This document shows, one piece after another, positions 17,476-25,327 of a DNA stretch of 64,000 nucleotides (the first letter of the stretch is position 1; every line of letters starts with the position of its first letter). Made by a program: the position numbers and the translations under genes. Source of the DNA: Parafrankia elaeagni (GTDB lineage Bacteria; Actinomycetota; Actinomycetes; Frankiales; Frankiaceae); NCBI RefSeq assembly GCF_000374165.1, contig NZ_KB893728.1, forward strand, positions 62,001-126,000. The letters are read 5' to 3'. The notes below the pieces were generated by a model. The model worked only from the letters and a program-made list of their open reading frames with translations, did not search any database and had not been told where the DNA came from.

Positions 17476-19731
17476 TCAGCGGACGACGACGCGGGCGCGG
17501 GCGAGGTTCTGGACGAGCCCGTAGGGGCTGTCCCCGGCGCCGGCTCGCCGGGCCGTGACCCGGGCGACCGGGAAGTACGTTCCGGCCCGGTCGAACGTAT
17601 GGGTGGCGGTCAGCCGGACCGTGCCGTCGGCCGGGTCGATCTCGGGCCGCTCGGCATAGGCGCCGGTGCCGTCGAAGTCCCACTCCACCCGGACGATCTC
17701 GCCGGCCCCAGGGGGCAGTTCGGCGGTGACGTCGAGGGTGACCGGCCGACCGGCGCGGGCGTCGGCGCGCGCGGCGGGCCGGATCTCGCGGTCGTCGACC
17801 TCGGTGACCCTGACGTCGACGACAGGCTGGACGCCACGGCGCTCGTCGGCACCGGCCGGCACGTGGATCTGCGTCTCGCCGTCGACCTCGTAGCTGGTGC
17901 TGGCCGGCGGCGCCGTCCCGTGGGTGACCCAGTCGTCGAGGTAGAGCAGAGCCTGCTGCAGCTCCGACAGGTACCGGACGATGTGGGTCTCGGCGGCCGC
18001 GTCACGCGGCGGCACATGGCCGGCGTTGTCCATGAACCACAGCCGGTAGGAGCCGTCGAGGCCGGAGCCGAGGTGGGTCTGCGCCGCCCGGCGGTACCAG
18101 TCGGCCGGCCACGGGAAGGCCTCGGTGTCGAGCAGTGAGCCCAGCATGATCATTTTTCCGTGGAAGGTGCCGGTGGGGACGGCGCCGCTGGCCGCCTGCG
18201 CGAACGTCGGCCCGACGAGGAGCGGGCGCTGCGGGTACAGCGGCGTGCCGTCCGGGCCGCGGAACTGGTCCCAGCCGTACTCGCCGGGCGCCGGGACCTG
18301 GTGGCGCTGGTAGTACTGCAGCGCGATGATCCACGAGTTGTCGAGACGGAGCCGGTCGCCGGGGCGGATCGTGTCCGTCACCGCCCTGTCCGCGCCGGTC
18401 CCGAAGGTGATGGTGTTTCCCTCCACATCCCCGAGGGGCACCGTCTTCCCGGCGGCGGCGCCGCTGAGCACGACGAGGTCGGCCCCGGCCAGCTCCCCGG
18501 CCGGCGCGGCACCGAGAGTCAGCCTGCCGGGCGGCGCGGCCGGAATCGTCGGCGTGCCCTGGACGTCCCGCAGGGCCGGCCGGGCGGCGACGCCGGCGTC
18601 GTCCGCCCGGGCGGTGACCTCGGCCTCGTGCCGGACGCGCGCGGCCCCGGCGGACGACGCCGGGTCGGTGCCGGCGTAGCCCGGCTTCGACCAGAAGTCG
18701 TCGACATAGCCCGGGTCCAGAACGCGTACCCCTCCGCCGACCGCGAAGAAGGCGCCGCCGGTCATGTTCTCGTGGTCCCACCAGCCACGCAGCGGGAAGC
18801 CGATCCGGGTCGCCTCGCGCAGCACCGCGCGCTGCTCCTCGTTCAGGCCGGCGTAGGGGTCGCCGCTGCCGCCGGGCTCCATCGCGTCCACGATCTGTGG
18901 GAAGACGGGCTTCAGGACCCGCAGCGCCAGCAGCTGCGTGGTCATGCTGCTGGGGATGGCGTTCGGCGTGCCGGGGACCATCGGCACCCCGCCGTCCCAC
19001 ACGCCCTCGGTGTTCTCCAGGGCGCCGATCGTCTGGTAGGCGCCGCCGCTCGCCCCGTAGATGTAGCCGCGGGGGCGGGCAGGATCGTCGTAGACCTGCG
19101 CCGCGACCGCCCGGGAGAACTTCGCCGCCGCCGCGTTGACCCGGTAACCGGCGATGTCACCGGCGCCGGGCAGGCCGCCCGCGTTGTTCGTGGAGACGAC
19201 ATACGCCCCGCTCGAGACGGCGAAGGCCACGGTGTTCGGCGCGGCCTCGTCGGTGGACAGCGTCGGATACGTCGAATGGAAGAAACGGCCCTGATAGCGC
19301 TCGGGGAAGTAGAGGGAGAACGTGGCCCTGGTGCCGGTGAAACCACCGTGGATGTGGCGGACGCGGACGGTGACATCCGTGGCGGGGTCGGTGATGTCCT
19401 GCTTCTCGTCCCGGTCGACGAAAGGCTGGTTCAGCGTCGGGTCCACACACCGGTCGGTGACGAACAGGGCGGTGCCACCCTGCGGCCCCGGTGTGCAGGC
19501 GGGTCCCTGGAGTGCGCCGTCGCGCAGCTGTAAGGGACGTCCGACGTCGGTTCGCCCCGCTGGTTCGGGCGGGGAGTCGTCGCTGCAGGACACCAGTGTC
19601 GCCGTGGCCGCCAGGCTGACGGCGAGCAGCACCGCCTGGCCCGTCAGTCTCGTTCGGCCGGGCCGGAGGCCCCCGGGGCGGCCCCCTTCTCGCCAGTGCC
19701 GACGCCTGCCACGGCTCGGAGCTCGTGTCAT
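17476..19731 (-). CDS. Exported alpha/beta-hydrolase-domain protein with C-terminal PKD domain
   Basis: A 751-residue protein. The N-terminus has a basic stretch, a hydrophobic run and a lipobox-like TLVSCS, so it is likely secreted as a lipoprotein. The middle contains the nucleophile elbow YIYGASGGAYQTIG and a late His in FMDNAGHVPP, as in the alpha/beta-hydrolase-domain family of large secreted enzymes. The last 90 residues (VRVEWDFDGTGAYAE and later DRAGTYFPVARVTA) form a PKD-like immunoglobulin fold often used for polymer or cell-wall contact. ATG 19731 follows GAGGCGAGGTC; the frame extends to 20484 but with no coding character. It converges with the HSL-type gene. Substrate unknown. 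Confidence 0.75.
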   Translation of the reverse strand: MTRAPSRGRRRHWREGGRPGGLRPGRTRLTGQAVLLAVSLAATATLVSCSDDSPPEPAGRTDVGRPLQLRDGALQGPACTPGPQGGTALFVTDRCVDPTLNQPFVDRDEKQDITDPATDVTVRVRHIHGGFTGTRATFSLYFPERYQGRFFHSTYPTLSTDEAAPNTVAFAVSSGAYVVSTNNAGGLPGAGDIAGYRVNAAAAKFSRAVAAQVYDDPARPRGYIYGASGGAYQTIGALENTEGVWDGGVPMVPGTPNAIPSSMTTQLLALRVLKPVFPQIVDAMEPGGSGDPYAGLNEEQRAVLREATRIGFPLRGWWDHENMTGGAFFAVGGGVRVLDPGYVDDFWSKPGYAGTDPASSAGAARVRHEAEVTARADDAGVAARPALRDVQGTPTIPAAPPGRLTLGAAPAGELAGADLVVLSGAAAGKTVPLGDVEGNTITFGTGADRAVTDTIRPGDRLRLDNSWIIALQYYQRHQVPAPGEYGWDQFRGPDGTPLYPQRPLLVGPTFAQAASGAVPTGTFHGKMIMLGSLLDTEAFPWPADWYRRAAQTHLGSGLDGSYRLWFMDNAGHVPPRDAAAETHIVRYLSELQQALLYLDDWVTHGTAPPASTSYEVDGETQIHVPAGADERRGVQPVVDVRVTEVDDREIRPAARADARAGRPVTLDVTAELPPGAGEIVRVEWDFDGTGAYAERPEIDPADGTVRLTATHTFDRAGTYFPVARVTARRAGAGDSPYGLVQNLARARVVVR

Positions 19732-20726
19732 TCTTGACCTCGCCTCACTCTCCGGTCGGTCCTGGACCGCCGATGTGGACGGCGAGTGTAGGTGCGCCTG
19801 ACCCGGAGAATCGCCTGAATGCGCCCCCGTACGCCCGAACGTGGTGTTCGGGTGGTCCCTTCGCGGGCGGCAACCTTGGCGGCAACGGCCCGTCGCCCCG
19901 CCGCTCCACAGCTGTTCCCGCCCGGCAGGGCCTGCCCCCACTCCGCCTTCGCCACCGGATCGCCGAGGAAGGTGAGGACGTCGACCGGCAGAAACAGCCG
20001 CACGACAGGCGTGACACCTTACCGTCGACCCGTTGATCTCGCCGGCCGACCGATCGCCATGGCGAACACGCCTGCGAGCGCGGAGTAAAATGCATGTTGG
20101 CCGAGAGAACTCCTCGCGCCCTGCCGCGAATGACGTCGAATAGTGTGACTGTTGCTGCGAGCCGCACACTGATCGGGATTCTGACGGTCGCCCTGGCTGT
20201 CGGCGGGGGACTTGCCCGTACCGCCACCACCGAGGCCGGAGTGACGCTCGAGGGCACCGGCCCGACCCCCTCCGACCCCCTCCGACCCGCTCCGACCCGA
20301 CCGTTCTTCCGATACCCGCGGTCGGGCCGGGTGCGGGCCCTTCCCGGCCCACCGGTGCGGCCACCCGGCGAGGAGTGGCTGTAACGGCCGTACTGAAGTG
20401 AGCTCCGTCGCGCGGCAGGTCGCCAGCATCAGGATGCCGGGTGGCCTGCCTGTGGCACAGGGGTCCTGGCCGTCTCCGTGACATGCGTCACCGAGGTGTG
20501 GTCGAAATGTGATTCGGGCAACGCTGATTCCCCTGTCTCGGGGGTCCGGCGGGCTGTTTTGTGTCATGGGCCACGGGCGTGGATCACAATATATTTCGCC
20601 CGCGGCGGTGCGTCTCAGGTCACGTCCGGAAGGCCTCATGAAAGCTCCGGGATGAGCGCACCATAAGGGTGGCGGTTGTGACCTGGTTGCCGTCACCAGT
20701 CTTTTCTCTGCACCTGGGAGCCTGTT
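19732..20726. other. Non-coding stretch with a 10-base tandem repeat
   Basis: About 1 kb without a supported gene; the long antisense frames are low-complexity. Four copies of a 10-base unit (TCCGACCCCC and variants) lie at 20261-20300. Around 20580-20600 is an unusually AT-rich patch (CACAATATATTTC) that could be a promoter for the small gene at 20727. Confidence 0.5.
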
Positions 20727-20966
20727 GTGATGAATGTCGTCCACGCCTTCGTCCGCCCCGGCGCGCCCGCGAAGCCGGCCCCGCGCGGTTCTGCCCGTTC
20801 CTGGTTCCTCGGCCCCGAGGAGACCTTCCTGACCCTCGGCGCCCCCGCCGCGCTGCCCGAGCCCCAGGCCACCGCGGCGCCCCGCCGTCCGGTCTCCGGG
20901 AGGGTCGAGCGGGAGCGTCCGGTCCGCCGCCACCGCGTGCTGCGCTGGGCGCACTCCCACAGCTGA
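20727..20966 (+). CDS. Small hypothetical protein (79 residues)
   Basis: An open frame starting GTG-ATG, with GGGAG about 12 bases upstream and an AT-rich patch before it. The product has a hydrophobic beginning (VVHAFVRPG), the segment SWFLGPEETFLTLGAPAALP and a very basic tail (VRRHRVLRWAHSHS). I do not recognise a family. It could be a genuine small actinomycete protein or a chance frame; the isolated position and upstream signals slightly favour a gene. Confidence 0.4.
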   Translation: MMNVVHAFVRPGAPAKPAPRGSARSWFLGPEETFLTLGAPAALPEPQATAAPRRPVSGRVERERPVRRHRVLRWAHSHS

Positions 20967-21192
20967 TCTCACCGCTCCGTCTGCGGGAGCCTCTTTTCGG
21001 TACAGGCTTCCCGCGACGCCGCTTTCGGTCACCATGTTCTCACTGCACGTTGTTGCGCTCCGCTGGATCGGGCTCGGATGAGTTTCGGCCCGGGAGGCGG
21101 GGCAGGGCAGCACAGAGACGGGTGGCGGGTGGCGGATCCGGCCGGTGAGGCCGGACCGGTGTGCCGCGATCCTGAGCGAAAGGGACGCGGCC

Positions 21193-22767
21193 ATGGCCAA
21201 TCTGTCACAGCTTCTCGAGAACACCGCCGTCACCTGTCCCGACCGCTGCGCCGTGGTCCTCGGGGCGTCCCGGCTGACCTACGCCGAGGTGGACGCCGCT
21301 GCCGGCCGGGTGGCGAACCTGCTGGTCGACCGCGGGATCCGTCCCGGCGACAGAATCGCGCTGACGTGTGCGAACATCCCGCAGTTCACGGTGGTCTACT
21401 ACGGCATCCTGAAGGCGGGTGCGGTGGTGGTGCCGCTCAACGTCCTGTTGCGGCGCCGGGAGATTGCCTACCACCTGGCTGACTCCGGCGCGCGGGCCTA
21501 CTTCTGCTTCGAGGGAACCGCCGAGCTGCCCATGGCGAAGGAGGCATTCGCCGGGTTCGCTGACACGCCGGCCTGCGAGCACTTCTTCGTCATCACGGTC
21601 GACCCCGCCGGGAAGTCGCCGGTGGCGGGAACCGCGGCGCGCCCGGTGGAGACGCTGGCGCGGGCGCTCGCCGAGAGGCCGTCCACGTTCGCGACAGTGA
21701 CGCGCGACGACGATGACACCGCGGTCATTCTGTACACGTCCGGGACCACCGGGCGGCCGAAGGGGGCGGAGCTGCGGCACCGCAACATGCGGGACAACGC
21801 GCTCGCCGGGCGGGACCAGTTCGGCTCCGACATCTCCCGCCCCGACACCTACCTGGGCGCGCTGCCGCTGTTCCACTCCTTCGGGCAGACGGTCGTCCAG
21901 AACGGGGCGTTCGCGTTCGGCGGCACCGTGGTACTGCTGCCCCGGTTCGACGCGGGCGCGGCGATCCGGCTGATGCTCGCCGAGCGGGTGACGATGTTCG
22001 CCGGTGTCCCCACCATGTACTGGGGTCTGCGCAACGCGCTCGGGCAGGATCCGTCGATCGACACCGCGGCACTCGCGCGCAACCTGCGGGTCGCCGTCTC
22101 GGGAGGTTCGGCGCTGCCGGTCGAGGTACACCGGCAGTTCGAGAAGCAGTTCGGCGTGACCATCCTGGAGGGGTACGGGCTGTCGGAGACCTCGCCGGTG
22201 GCGTCGTTCTCGCCGTATGGCCAGCCGCCGCGGGTCGGCTCCATCGGCCTGCCGATCCGCGGTGTCGAGATGACCCTCCTCGAACGTGACACCTGGGACG
22301 AGCTCGCCGACCCGGCCGGGATCGGCGAGATCGCCGTCCGCGGGCACAACGTGATGAAGGGCTACCACCGGCGTCCCGAGGAGACCGACGAGGTCATCCG
22401 GGACGGCTGGTTCCGCACCGGCGACCTGGCCCGCAGGGACGAGGACGGCTGGTACTACATCGTCGACCGCTCCAAGGACATGATCACCCGAGGTGGGTAC
22501 AACGTGTACCCGCGGGAGATCGAGGAGGTGCTGGTGACCCATCCGGATGTGTCGCTCGTGGCCGTCATCGGCGTCCCGCACCCGCGTCACGGGGAGGAGA
22601 TCAAGGCCGTCTTGATCCGCGAACCGGGTGCCACCGTCACCGCCGACGAGCTGATCGGGTGGGCGAAGGAGCAGATGGCCGCCTACAAGTACCCGCGGAT
22701 CGTGGAGTTCGTCGACACGCTGCCGATGACCGCCACCGGCAAGATCCTCAAGCGCGAGCTCTCCTGA
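21193..22767 (+). CDS. Long-chain acyl-CoA synthetase (AMP-forming)
   Basis: A 524-residue member of the ANL adenylating family. Motifs in order: [14 protein letters not shown] (A3), EGYGLSETSP (A5), GWFRTGDLAR (A7), YYIVDRSKDMITRGGYNVYP (A8 hinge) and TATGKILKREL with the catalytic Lys. It activates a carboxylic acid with ATP and couples it to CoA. The length and FadD-like motifs suggest medium- or long-chain substrates. ATG 21193 follows AAGGGA; the frame opens earlier at 21145 without a better signal. It is monocistronic and converges with the chaperone operon. Confidence 0.9.
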   Translation: MANLSQLLENTAVTCPDRCAVVLGASRLTYAEVDAAAGRVANLLVDRGIRPGDRIALTCANIPQFTVVYYGILKAGAVVVPLNVLLRRREIAYHLADSGARAYFCFEGTAELPMAKEAFAGFADTPACEHFFVITVDPAGKSPVAGTAARPVETLARALAERPSTFATVTRDDDDTAVILYTSGTTGRPKGAELRHRNMRDNALAGRDQFGSDISRPDTYLGALPLFHSFGQTVVQNGAFAFGGTVVLLPRFDAGAAIRLMLAERVTMFAGVPTMYWGLRNALGQDPSIDTAALARNLRVAVSGGSALPVEVHRQFEKQFGVTILEGYGLSETSPVASFSPYGQPPRVGSIGLPIRGVEMTLLERDTWDELADPAGIGEIAVRGHNVMKGYHRRPEETDEVIRDGWFRTGDLARRDEDGWYYIVDRSKDMITRGGYNVYPREIEEVLVTHPDVSLVAVIGVPHPRHGEEIKAVLIREPGATVTADELIGWAKEQMAAYKYPRIVEFVDTLPMTATGKILKRELS

Positions 22768-22780
22768 CCGGCCCCGCTGG

Positions 22781-24340
22781 TCAGGGGCTGATCAGCGGTC
22801 TGAAGGCGGCCTGGATGTCCGGGCCGGAGGGGGTGACGTAGCGCTCCGTGTCATAGCCGAAGAGCGTGAAGGGACAGCTCGAGCCGTTGATCTCCACCCT
22901 GGTATCGGTCAGCAGCGCTCCGGTCCGCAGGTCGTGGACGCGGACGGGCAGCGCCACCCGATGGAACGTCACGTTCCCGCCGGGGTTGTAACGGCAGGTC
23001 TCGACCGCCGAGCCCAGCTCGTCATCACCGACGCAGAGGACCCGGGTGGCGGCGGTCAGGTCGCCGGCCTTCCACTCGCCGGGCAGATCGTCCACGTAGG
23101 TGGAGGCGCCGAAGACCAGGGCCCGGTTCGGGCCGCTGGACGCCTGTGAGAAGGGGACCGGGGCGGTGCAGTACTGCGGCAGGGTGCCGGCCGCCGGGGC
23201 GCGCAGCAGGTCGCGCAGGTTCGTGACCTCCGCCTCCCGGCCGATCCGCGCGAGGCCGTCCCGTGCCCGTGGGGCGAGCGCGTCGCCGGGGTACCGGTCG
23301 AGCAGCTGCTGGAAGGTGGCCTGGGCCCCGTTCGGATTCCCGGCGTCGAGAAGCTTGTCACCGCAGCCGACCAGCGCCGCGGGCGCGAGCCGGGGCACGG
23401 CCTCGGCAGCGCGGTCGAGATCGTTACCGCTGGCCGGCCGCTCGGTGAGCCAGGTGGTGATCGTGGCGGTGTCGCAGGGATCCTTGGCCGGTAGGCCGCC
23501 GAGGAACCGGTCGAGGACCGCCCGCACCGCGCGCTCATGGCCGGGCAGGTCTGCGAGGACGGTCGACAGTGCCCGGAACCCGCTCTCCAGCTCCGTCGTG
23601 TCGCCGCCCAGGGCGTTGGCGAGGTCGTCGCCGGCTGTCCGCAGCTGCGCGCAGGCCTCGACCGTGCGCTCGCCGTCCGCTGCCGGGGAGATCGTGACCA
23701 TCCGGTGGGCGGGGGTCACCCGGTCCACGGCGGCCTCTGCCCGCGAGCAGTCGCCCGCGATGCGCGCCGCGGTGACGTCCTTCTCGATCTTCCCGGTGTC
23801 GAGCCGGAGGAACACGAACGCCAGCAGCACCGGGAGCACGGAGACGAGGGCGAGCGACCGGCGCACCCACGACCGGCGCACCCACGACCGGCGCACCCAC
23901 GACCGGCGCACCCACGACCGGCGCACCCACGACCGGCGCACCCACGACCGGCGGACCGGCGCTCCGGGGGGCCCGGTCCCACGCGGTCCGGTCCCGCGGT
24001 GGCATGGCCACCCGCCAGCCAGACACCAGCCGTGCGCTACCAGGAGCGCCCACCACGCCAGCACGATGACGGCGAACCACAGCACCTGCGCGGACGAGGC
24101 GAAGATGATGAGCAGCTCGGCGGTGATCAACACGGAGACCAGGGCGAGATGGACCCGCCCCAGCATCAGGTACCCGACGCCGAGCAGGGAGGCGTTGCCC
24201 AGCGCCACCGCCAGTGGATCGTGGGACCGCTCCGCGTCCCCGGCCCGTCCCGGTCCTGCCGTCGCGTCCGGCCTGGCCGTCGTGTCCGGCGGTGGCTGCG
24301 ACGCCGGGTGTGGCCCGGGCCGCGACTCGGCCTGCGTCAT
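22781..24340 (-). CDS. Membrane protein with WVRRS repeats and TPR-like region, last gene of the Hsp70 operon
   Basis: A 519-residue protein of no family I recognise. After a disordered tail (1-45) come two hydrophobic segments (about 50-105), then an Arg-rich loop holding six tandem VRRSW units, a third hydrophobic segment (LALVSVLPVLLAFVFL) and a long outer or inner domain. That domain contains a TPR-like piece (NPNGAQATFQQLLDRYPGDALAPRARDG split over two helices) and a Cys-containing C-terminal beta-rich region. It starts 12 bases after the TPR/OmpA gene and so shares its transcript. A membrane-anchored partner of the chaperone is inferred from context only. Confidence 0.75.
   Translation of the reverse strand: MTQAESRPGPHPASQPPPDTTARPDATAGPGRAGDAERSHDPLAVALGNASLLGVGYLMLGRVHLALVSVLITAELLIIFASSAQVLWFAVIVLAWWALLVAHGWCLAGGWPCHRGTGPRGTGPPGAPVRRSWVRRSWVRRSWVRRSWVRRSWVRRSWVRRSLALVSVLPVLLAFVFLRLDTGKIEKDVTAARIAGDCSRAEAAVDRVTPAHRMVTISPAADGERTVEACAQLRTAGDDLANALGGDTTELESGFRALSTVLADLPGHERAVRAVLDRFLGGLPAKDPCDTATITTWLTERPASGNDLDRAAEAVPRLAPAALVGCGDKLLDAGNPNGAQATFQQLLDRYPGDALAPRARDGLARIGREAEVTNLRDLLRAPAAGTLPQYCTAPVPFSQASSGPNRALVFGASTYVDDLPGEWKAGDLTAATRVLCVGDDELGSAVETCRYNPGGNVTFHRVALPVRVHDLRTGALLTDTRVEINGSSCPFTLFGYDTERYVTPSGPDIQAAFRPLISP
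23856..23953. repeat. 15-base minisatellite, 6 full copies plus a partial
   Basis: GACCGGCGCACCCAC is repeated head to tail at 23856, 23871, 23886, 23901, 23916 and 23931, with a partial seventh. All full copies are identical, indicating recent expansion. On the coding (minus) strand each unit encodes Val-Arg-Arg-Ser-Trp, forming a dense positive patch just before a membrane segment. Confidence 0.95.
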
Positions 24341-24352
24341 CGGAGGTTCCTC

Positions 24353-25327
24353 TCAGCCGGGCGGCGTGATGCGCAGGGTCACGGTGCGGTTGCGGATGCC
24401 GTCGGCGGGGGAGTCGGGGTAGGGCGCGACGGCGCTGCCGGCCGCCGCGACCGTGAGAGCGGCCGCGGGGACGCCGGCCGCGCGCAGGACCTGCGCGGCG
24501 GCGGCGGCGCGGGCCAGGCTCAGCGTGGTGTTGTCGGTGAACGGCCCGCCCGGTCCGACCGGGACGCTGTCGCTGTGGCCGACGATCTCGGCGGCGACGC
24601 CCGGGATGGCCGCCAGCCGGCCGCCCGCCGCGGCGAGCGCCGCGCGGCCCTGCGGGCTCAGGGTGTCGCGGCTGGCGAAGACGGCCTCGCGAAAGACGGC
24701 GACCACCTGGTCACCGGCCCTGGCGAGCGTCACCTCCGGCCCGGCGAGGCGCGCCGCCAGGTCCGCCCCGCGGGAGGCCGGCGCGGCGGTCACACTCCCG
24801 GCAACGGCGGGAGCTGCCGTGGCGGTCGCGGACGCCGAGGTGGCGCTGGCTGGTTCGTCCTGGTCGTGACCGAGCCACCAGCCTCCGCCGAACGCGATGG
24901 CGAGGGCGAGGGCAGCTGCCACGGTCACGCCTCCCCGGACCCGGCCGCCGCCGCGGCGGGTGCGCAGCTGGTCGAGGCGGCGCAGGCCCGCCGTCGCCCC
25001 GGCCGCCGTCGGGTCGAGGGCGAGCACGGCCCGCCAGTGCCGCTCCGCCTCGTCGAACCGGCCCTGCTGTGCCCGGATCCGGGCCAGCAGGTCGTGCTCG
25101 ACGGCGGTGTGGTCCCGTCCGTCCGCCAGCGCGCCGAGCAGGCGCAGGCCGTCCTCGTACCGTCCCGCGCGGGCGAGCCTGGCCGCCCGCCCACGGACGG
25201 CCTCGCCGAGCAGCGCGGCCTCGCCGAGCAGCGCGGCCTCGCCCAGCGGCGCGGCCTCGCCGAGCAGCGCGGGCGGGCCGTTGCCCGTGGGGCCGGCGCC
25301 ACTCTCAGCGCTGGGGCTTGTAGACAC
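24353..25327 (-). CDS. TPR/membrane/OmpA-like protein
   Basis: A 324-residue protein with three parts. Residues 1-110 are helical, with Leu-Gly-Glu-Ala-Ala repeats and a TPR-like stretch (GRFDEAERHWRAVLALDP). One membrane segment (about 132-152) follows, flanked by RTRRGGGR. The outer part (about 205-324) matches an OmpA-like peptidoglycan-binding fold: EIVGHSDSVPVG, DNTTLSLARAAAAAQVL and the closing GIRNRTVTLRI with the Asp and Arg used to bind diaminopimelate. It would link the cytoplasm to the cell wall. It overlaps the Hsp70 gene by 23 bases, so translation is coupled. Confidence 0.8.
   Translation of the reverse strand: MSTSPSAESGAGPTGNGPPALLGEAAPLGEAALLGEAALLGEAVRGRAARLARAGRYEDGLRLLGALADGRDHTAVEHDLLARIRAQQGRFDEAERHWRAVLALDPTAAGATAGLRRLDQLRTRRGGGRVRGGVTVAAALALAIAFGGGWWLGHDQDEPASATSASATATAAPAVAGSVTAAPASRGADLAARLAGPEVTLARAGDQVVAVFREAVFASRDTLSPQGRAALAAAGGRLAAIPGVAAEIVGHSDSVPVGPGGPFTDNTTLSLARAAAAAQVLRAAGVPAAALTVAAAGSAVAPYPDSPADGIRNRTVTLRITPPG
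25201..25272. repeat. 18-base tandem repeat, 4 copies
   Basis: CCTCGCCGAGCAGCGCGG is repeated at 25201, 25219, 25237 (two changes) and 25255. It lies within the TPR/OmpA gene and encodes Leu-Leu-Gly-Glu-Ala-Ala repeats near its N-terminus. Confidence 0.9.

Noticed and set aside
17476-20484. 1002-residue version of the PKD hydrolase
   Set aside because: The first 250 residues are non-coding-like; a signal-peptide start with a ribosome site exists at 19731.
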